A stretch of 64,000 nucleotides of DNA from positions 64,751,043-64,815,042 of the forward strand of contig OW799234.1 in NCBI GenBank assembly GCA_941918925.1. The letters run 5' to 3'. Of the stretch, positions 59,160-64,000 are shown piece by piece. Made by a program: the position numbers and the translations under genes. Within the stretch, counting starts at the first letter, position 1, and every line of letters starts with the position of its first letter. This stretch comes from Phyto melanocephala (taxonomy: Eukaryota > Arthropoda > Insecta > Diptera > Rhinophoridae). Under the pieces are notes generated by a model. It saw nothing but the letters and a program-made list of their open reading frames with translations, was not told where the DNA came from and searched no databases.

Positions 59160-60435
59160 TGCTGTTATTTTAGAATATTAGAATTTAGTAAAAAGCAAAT
59201 TGCATTAAACTTTAAGTAAATATAATAATCATAACTTTCAACCATCATATGTTTAAACCACAATAATGCAATCCAATCATTTTATGTTGCTCAACCATGT
59301 GTTTTTGTTGCGTGTAGGGCTGTGAAAAATACATTTAATACAACATAGAAATAGACGGAAACTATAAAATATCCGTAAGTACTTTAAAGCGTCTAAAATA
59401 AATACGAGCATAAAGGTTTTGAATGGCTAGTTTAAACAAAAATCTTTTAACAATTTATATATCCGAAATAGCTGACTTACGACATACTTTTAATTAAATT
59501 ATAAGAGACTAATGTTATCATCCAATTAAACCAAAAATTGTTTCACATTACAAAGATGTTTTTAATTAAGAACTTTTATTTAAATTTAAAAATTTGTTAG
59601 TATTTATCTATATGATAAAGGCGTAAAACGAATGTCTTCCGAGACCATCAAACAAAACTGCTACACAGCCAACATAATACAAATCAATAGTTTTCCCAAT
59701 AATCTTTTAATCTTGTTTTATATTCAACCTTTACCGTTCTTTCATGTGCGACTACTTTCATTTTGGAAGTTTCCAGCCATGGTATTTAACATTGATAAGA
59801 GCATCTTAAACACTAAATTTTACACTTGAAACATAAAATTAATTCTTTATTTTCTTAATTAGTTTATAACTGTTTTTTTGTTGTTGTTTCTGTATTTTTC
59901 TCATTAGAAACCCTTTTCTACATTTCCCATCAAACTTATCACTAACTGTCGGAGTCTGTTTGTGTTTAAATAAAATCAGGTTCTGTTTTAAGGTTTATTT
60001 TATTGTTGTTGTTGTTTATTTTATATGTCTTCATGTTGTAATAATTAGTAGATACGAAATTAGAAATTATTAGTTCATGGGTTCATAAGCTCTATCATCA
60101 TTATACAAATATAAGAATATAGCCATAACAGAAAACAGAAATTAATAATTTGTTGGATTTTCCTAATATGATTGGCTGGCTGGCAGCACCTAAGTATTAG
60201 TACATACAATAAGAATGTGTATAAAAAAATTAATGATATACACACATATAATCTTTATTAACATGAGATACAACAGAATAATTATGTTTTGGTATAGTCT
60301 TAGAAAAAAAAAAGATTTAACTCACACGCATTAACTGAAAATAAACAACAAACTCACCATTCGCCCATCGCAAAATTAAAGAGTACATAAGTGTTTTGTT
60401 TTTCAAACAAAAATCTTAGTAATGTCAATTTAAAA
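59160..60435. other. Intronic sequence, nothing recognised
   Basis: AT-rich; the frame at 59632-59829 has no recognised features. Confidence 0.5.
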
Positions 60436-60439
60436 TAAA

Positions 60440-60520
60440 AGTGCACTGGTGTAATGGTTAGAGCGCTGGTGTAATGGTCAGAACCAAAAGACTCGTGATA
60501 AAATCCCAACAGAGACAACT
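60440..60520 (+). repeat. Possible tRNA-like/SINE fragment
   Basis: GCACTGGTGTAATGGTTAGAGC followed by a near copy GCTGGTGTAATGGTCAGA. TGGTGTAATGG fits a pol III A box, but the B-box region is weak and no cloverleaf forms. The duplication of the A-box segment is odd. Confidence 0.3.
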
Positions 60521-60639
60521 CAAGCTTAATAGCGCTTGATGCTTAAATTTCTATGTGAAATTTATATTAATTTTTTTTTTCAGTACACTCACTCAGCACT
60601 CTCTTACAAGAACTAGTATTTAAACTAGTATAAAACTAT

Positions 60640-60830
60640 ACCCATGATTTATTGTTAGTGAAGCTCAGAAAAATTAGGGTTTCCGGTTAACCTTTTAAAA
60701 TGGATTAGTTCTTATTTAAAGGATCGGAGACAATGTGTTTTTTATAATGATTGTATATCAAAACATATTGAAGTAATTTCCGGAGTTCCTCAGGGAAGTC
60801 ACCTCGGCCCCATCTTATTTTTATACCCTT
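60640..60830 (+). pseudogene. LINE reverse transcriptase fragment, part 1
   Basis: The plus strand codes LLKWISSYLKDRRQCVFYND followed by a VISGVPQGSHLGPILF block. This is RT motif region 4-5 of a jockey/R1-type non-LTR retrotransposon, which copies its RNA into DNA at the target. An upstream KLRKIRVSG piece is in another frame. The sequence stops at 60830, where an R1 repeat begins. It resumes in frame at 62466. Confidence 0.8.
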
Positions 60831-62168
60831 TACACAGTGAAAAATGGTATACATATATAGGTTTGTCATTCCGTGTGAAATTTCTACAATTTTCATTTCC
60901 GACCCCATAAAGTATATATTTTCTGAAAGCTCATGAATAGGGGAGTCGATTAAGCTGTCAGTCTGTCCGTCTGTCCGTGTGCATGTTGAAATCAACTTTT
61001 TGAAGCCCCCCGACATCGCTTAGACCCGGGTGAGGTATTTAAATATCAGAAATCGGGAGTAGATCGGTATTGAAAATCAGAAACATCAGTACATAAACAA
61101 CTGAGATATGAGCAAAAACCCACGACCACCTCAATTTTTTTTTCACAAAAACAACATTACAACAACAACATACATACATACAAACGTGTATACTGGTTAG
61201 AGAAAACGTGGCATCGAATCCCAGCTGAGCCAAAAAATTTTTTTTATTTATTTATTTTTTTTTATTTAATATATTATTTATATTTTTATAATTTTTTTTT
61301 TAAATTTTTTTATTTATTTTTTTTTTGTTTTATATTTATTATATACTAGCCAAACCCGGCGCGCGTTGCTACGCCCCTTAATAAATCAAAATGCATTCTG
61401 AATTTTAATTGAATATCAAGTGCAAAAACCTAAAAATTATAATTTTTTTATGGGCGTGGCATTTCCCACTTTTCTAATCACGAAATTGTAAAGTCATAAC
61501 AGCTCAATATGTGTGCAAAGTTTCAGAAGAATCGGACCAGTGCAAGTACCTCAACATTATAATTGTTTTTATGGGCGTGGCCCTGCCCACTTTTCTAATC
61601 ACGAAATTGTAAAGTAATAACAGCTCAATATGTGTGCAAAGTTTCAGAATAATCGGTCCAGTGCAAGTACCTCAAAATGATACCTATTTTTTATGGGCGT
61701 GGCACTGCCCACTTTTCTAACCACGAAATTATTTAGTCATGACAGCTCGATATGTGTGCAAAGATTCAGAAAAATCGGTCTGGTGCAAGTACCTCAAAAT
61801 TATAACCTTTTTTTATGGGCGTGGCCCTGCCCACTTTTCTAATCACGAAATTATATGGTTATGACAGCTTAGTATGTGTGAAAGGTTTCAGAAAAATCGG
61901 TCCAGTGCAAGTACCTCAAAATTAAAACTTTTTTAGGGGCGTGGCCCCGCCCACTTTTCTTATCACAAAATTATTTAGTCATGACAGCTCGATATGTGTG
62001 CAAAGTTTCAAAAAAATCGGTCAAATGCAAGTAGCTAAAACTGATAACTAATTTTTATGGGCGTGGCCCCGCCCACTTTTTTCCACCCATAAACACTCCC
62101 TGGTATGTGTACAACAACTTGCCAAAGTTTGAGTCCGATCGGTTTTACAGTTTCGGAGTCTATAGCTA

Positions 62169-62199
<31 letters not shown>

Positions 62200-62465
62200 T
62201 TCACTTTTATATATATAGATTAATTATTTTTTTTTTTAATTTTTTTTTTAAATTTTTTTTTTTATTTTTTTTTTTATTTTTTCTTTTAACATACATACGT
62301 AAATTTATAATTTAACAATGGGATGTTTTTATATATGTATGTTTTTTATATGTCTGTACGTATATCATATGGGATGAATGGTGATACAAACTACTGTTAT
62401 TGCATGACTACACGTTGTGAAGGTTATATAAGAATCGGCACGGCCGAATATAGCGCTCTTACTGG
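60831..62465 (-). mobile_element. R1 repeat inserted in a LINE and carrying a Helitron
   Basis: The 3' end TTATACCCTTTACACAGTG is at 60831 and the 5' end CGGCACGGCCGAATATAGCGC, TCTTACTGG finishes at 62465. The T-rich core is interrupted by the Helitron at 61346-62219. Without the R1, the LINE reads CTTATTT+TTATTGC, with no base duplicated or lost. The R1 proper is about 760 bp. ORFs at 60705 and 61039 are chance frames. Confidence 0.88.
61346..62219 (-). mobile_element. Non-autonomous Helitron, subfamily B
   Basis: Minus strand TCTATATATATAAAAGTG ... GCGCGCCGGGTTTGGCTAG, between A and T of the R1 core. It is 874 bp, with six units of about 120 bp as in 35676-36541. A (CA)n run of about 28 bases adjoins the 5' end, longer than in the other copy. 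Confidence 0.9.
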
Positions 62466-63110
62466 TTATTGCTTATCAATGATCTTCCAAAGGCTATTCA
62501 ATACAGCAATATTTTAGTGTTTGCTGATGATGTTAAACTTTATTCGTGGATTAGAAATGATTACGACAGTTTTTATCTCCAAATTGATTTGAATAATTTT
62601 TTTAATTGGTGTACGGTAAATCTTATGGAATCGAATTTAACAAAATGCAAATCTATGACTTTTAACAACAAATTTATTCATGTCATTGGTAAGAACTTTA
62701 CTGGAATATGGATTAGTAATGTGGGATCCCCAATATGATGTGTATATTCAAAAACTTGAATCAGTCCAAAAACAATTTTTACTGTTCTGCCTTCGTAACC
62801 TTCGTTGAAATCCTAATACAAACTTACCGTCATATCGTAGCCGTTTACTACTCATTGCGCTCCCAACGTTACAAAGCCGAAAAATTGTTTCCAATATTGC
62901 ATTTGTCCTGAATTTAATTCAAGGTAAAATTGATTCTACATATCTTCAACGTAAAATATGCATCAATATTACTAATAGGCAGCTCAGATTTTATAAGATA
63001 CACATAAACTAGTTACTTTTCGACCGAATAACTACTTATTTTTGTTTGAGTTGTCCCAGAAATCATGACCCTCGCTTACAAATGAACTTACAAAAAGCAA
63101 TAAAATAAGT
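62466..63110 (+). pseudogene. LINE reverse transcriptase fragment, part 2 and C-terminus
   Basis: Continues the RT with LLLINDLPKAIQ and VFADDVKLYSW (the catalytic xADD motif), then WCTVNLMESNLTKCKSMTF. About 130 residues are then missing. The C-terminal region resumes at 62725 (WDPQYDVYIQKLESVQKQFL, YRSRLLLIALPTLQSRKIV). It has in-frame stops (TGA at about 62808, TAG near 63010). This is the distal part of a jockey-like ORF2. It is dead. Confidence 0.8.
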
Positions 63111-63114
63111 AGTT

Positions 63115-63680
63115 ACCAATAAAGCTGAATTATAGCTGGATATTTTTATACTGTTGCAATACAAAAATATATAAAAATTCTAATATTGGGCATATTATAG
63201 TATTTATGAAGTTAATTTAAAGTTTACTGTTTAAAAAAATATATAAAAAGTATTTACGGAGGTCATAACCAAAAGGCCATTACTCTGTACTTTAAAATAA
63301 TGATGTTGGAAACGACCCCTCATTACTATGTAATATATGAAGTAATGACAACCTATTACACAATTTCAACAAGATTTTGCTGGGATGTTTCTGTAACAAG
63401 TGGAAAGCTGATAGGTTTCTAAACTCAAATGCATACGTTTAATGTTGTTTTTATCTTTCTTTATTTTTGTAATTATTATTTTCTTTGGGAAAATATTTCT
63501 CAACTGTAAATTTTACTATGTTGATTAAATTAAATAATTAAAAAGAAAAAAAAACAGACAACCTAATGTAAAAATCGATAGTTCGATATATGAAAATACA
63601 CAATACAAGCATGATTATCGATAAAACTAAAATATAATTACTCATTCCTGGCATTCAAACTCAATTGAGTTGTTCTCTCA
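63115..63680. other. Intronic sequence, nothing recognised
   Basis: AT-rich DNA after the LINE tail. Confidence 0.5.
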
Positions 63681-63684
63681 ATTG

Positions 63685-64000
63685 TTTGTCCGTGTGTATG
63701 TTGAAATCAACTTTTTGAAGCCCCCAGACCCGTGTAAGGTACCAAAATATCAGAAATATTCGGGAGCAGATCGGTATTGAAAATCCGAAAAATCGCTCTA
63801 TAAACAACTGACAAATTGGACGAACGTTCAAATCCCAGTTCGAATCCCAGTTAAGACGAAAAAAAAAAAAATATTTTTTTTTTATTTTATAATTTTACAA
63901 TGGAATGTTTTTAAGCGGATAAAGTCATAAAGATAATTAAACATATAAGTATGTATGTACGTATTTTATATTAATGAGATGAATGGTGATACAATTGTTA
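63685..64000 (-). mobile_element. R1 repeat, truncated by window end
   Basis: Reverse R1 from TTTGTCCGTGTGTATGTTG, with AAATATTCGGGAGCAGATCG, CGAATCCCAGTTAAGACG and a short A/T core, to GAGATGAATGGTGATACAAT at the window end. The core is much shorter than in other copies, and the 3' hairpin is absent. Confidence 0.75.

Noticed and set aside
1..64000. Bacterial-type features (operons, CRISPR arrays, ribosome binding sites, terminators)
   Set aside because: Intron-exon structure and insect transposons show a eukaryotic nuclear genome; the short tandem repeats seen are microsatellites or element minisatellites.

Overview
The window is a stretch of one large gene from a higher dipteran fly. Three short exons (25500-25575, 49103-49371, 52728-52932, all + strand) join in frame and encode the first four EGF-like repeats of the Notch receptor. 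The residues are very close to my recollection of Drosophila Notch (for example TLEEYTCAC, PNACD, CETKN, NTHGSYQ). A calyptrate fly such as a blowfly is my best guess, from the AT-rich DNA, the long introns and the dipteran transposon families. That is inference; no species marker is present.

Everything else is intron. At least 25.5 kb lies upstream of the first exon seen. The next two introns are 23.5 kb and 3.4 kb, and more than 11 kb of the following intron is in view. I found no other host gene and no convincing RNA gene. Nearly every longer open reading frame is a transposase piece, a reverse transcriptase piece or an antisense shadow.

The introns are filled by transposable elements. 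(1) A dominant non-coding family, called R1 (about 0.75 kb, AT-rich core) and R2 (about 1.0-1.4 kb, internal tandem repeats) here, shares its two ends. The 5' end is ACAAGTAAGAGCGC with the palindrome ATTCGGCcgtGCCGAAT; the 3' end is a TATACCCTT...AAGGGTATA hairpin. About fifteen copies are present, some folded back or with an inverted core. (2) Four canonical non-autonomous Helitrons have TC/CTAG ends and A|T insertion, in two subfamilies; a fifth is likely. (3) Tc1/mariner elements of several lineages include one intact DD37E-type transposase (50818-51831) and many relics. (4) There are two pogo/Tigger-type remnants plus a small pogo-like MITE, a piggyBac-like element, a hAT-like element with a perfect 8-bp duplication, a Penelope-like terminal-repeat fragment, two LINE fragments and small MITEs.

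Nesting gives relative ages. A LINE reverse transcriptase was hit by R1, and that R1 by a Helitron (60640-63110). An R1 was hit by an inverted R1, and that by a Helitron (97-1950). An R2 was hit by the intact Tc1-like element (50131-52374). The R1 insertion in the LINE removes without trace: the RT frame reads straight across with no target duplication. Together with the terminal hairpin and subterminal inverted repeats, this points to a Helentron/DINE-1-like mechanism for the R1/R2 family, which is the most interesting non-routine signal in the window.
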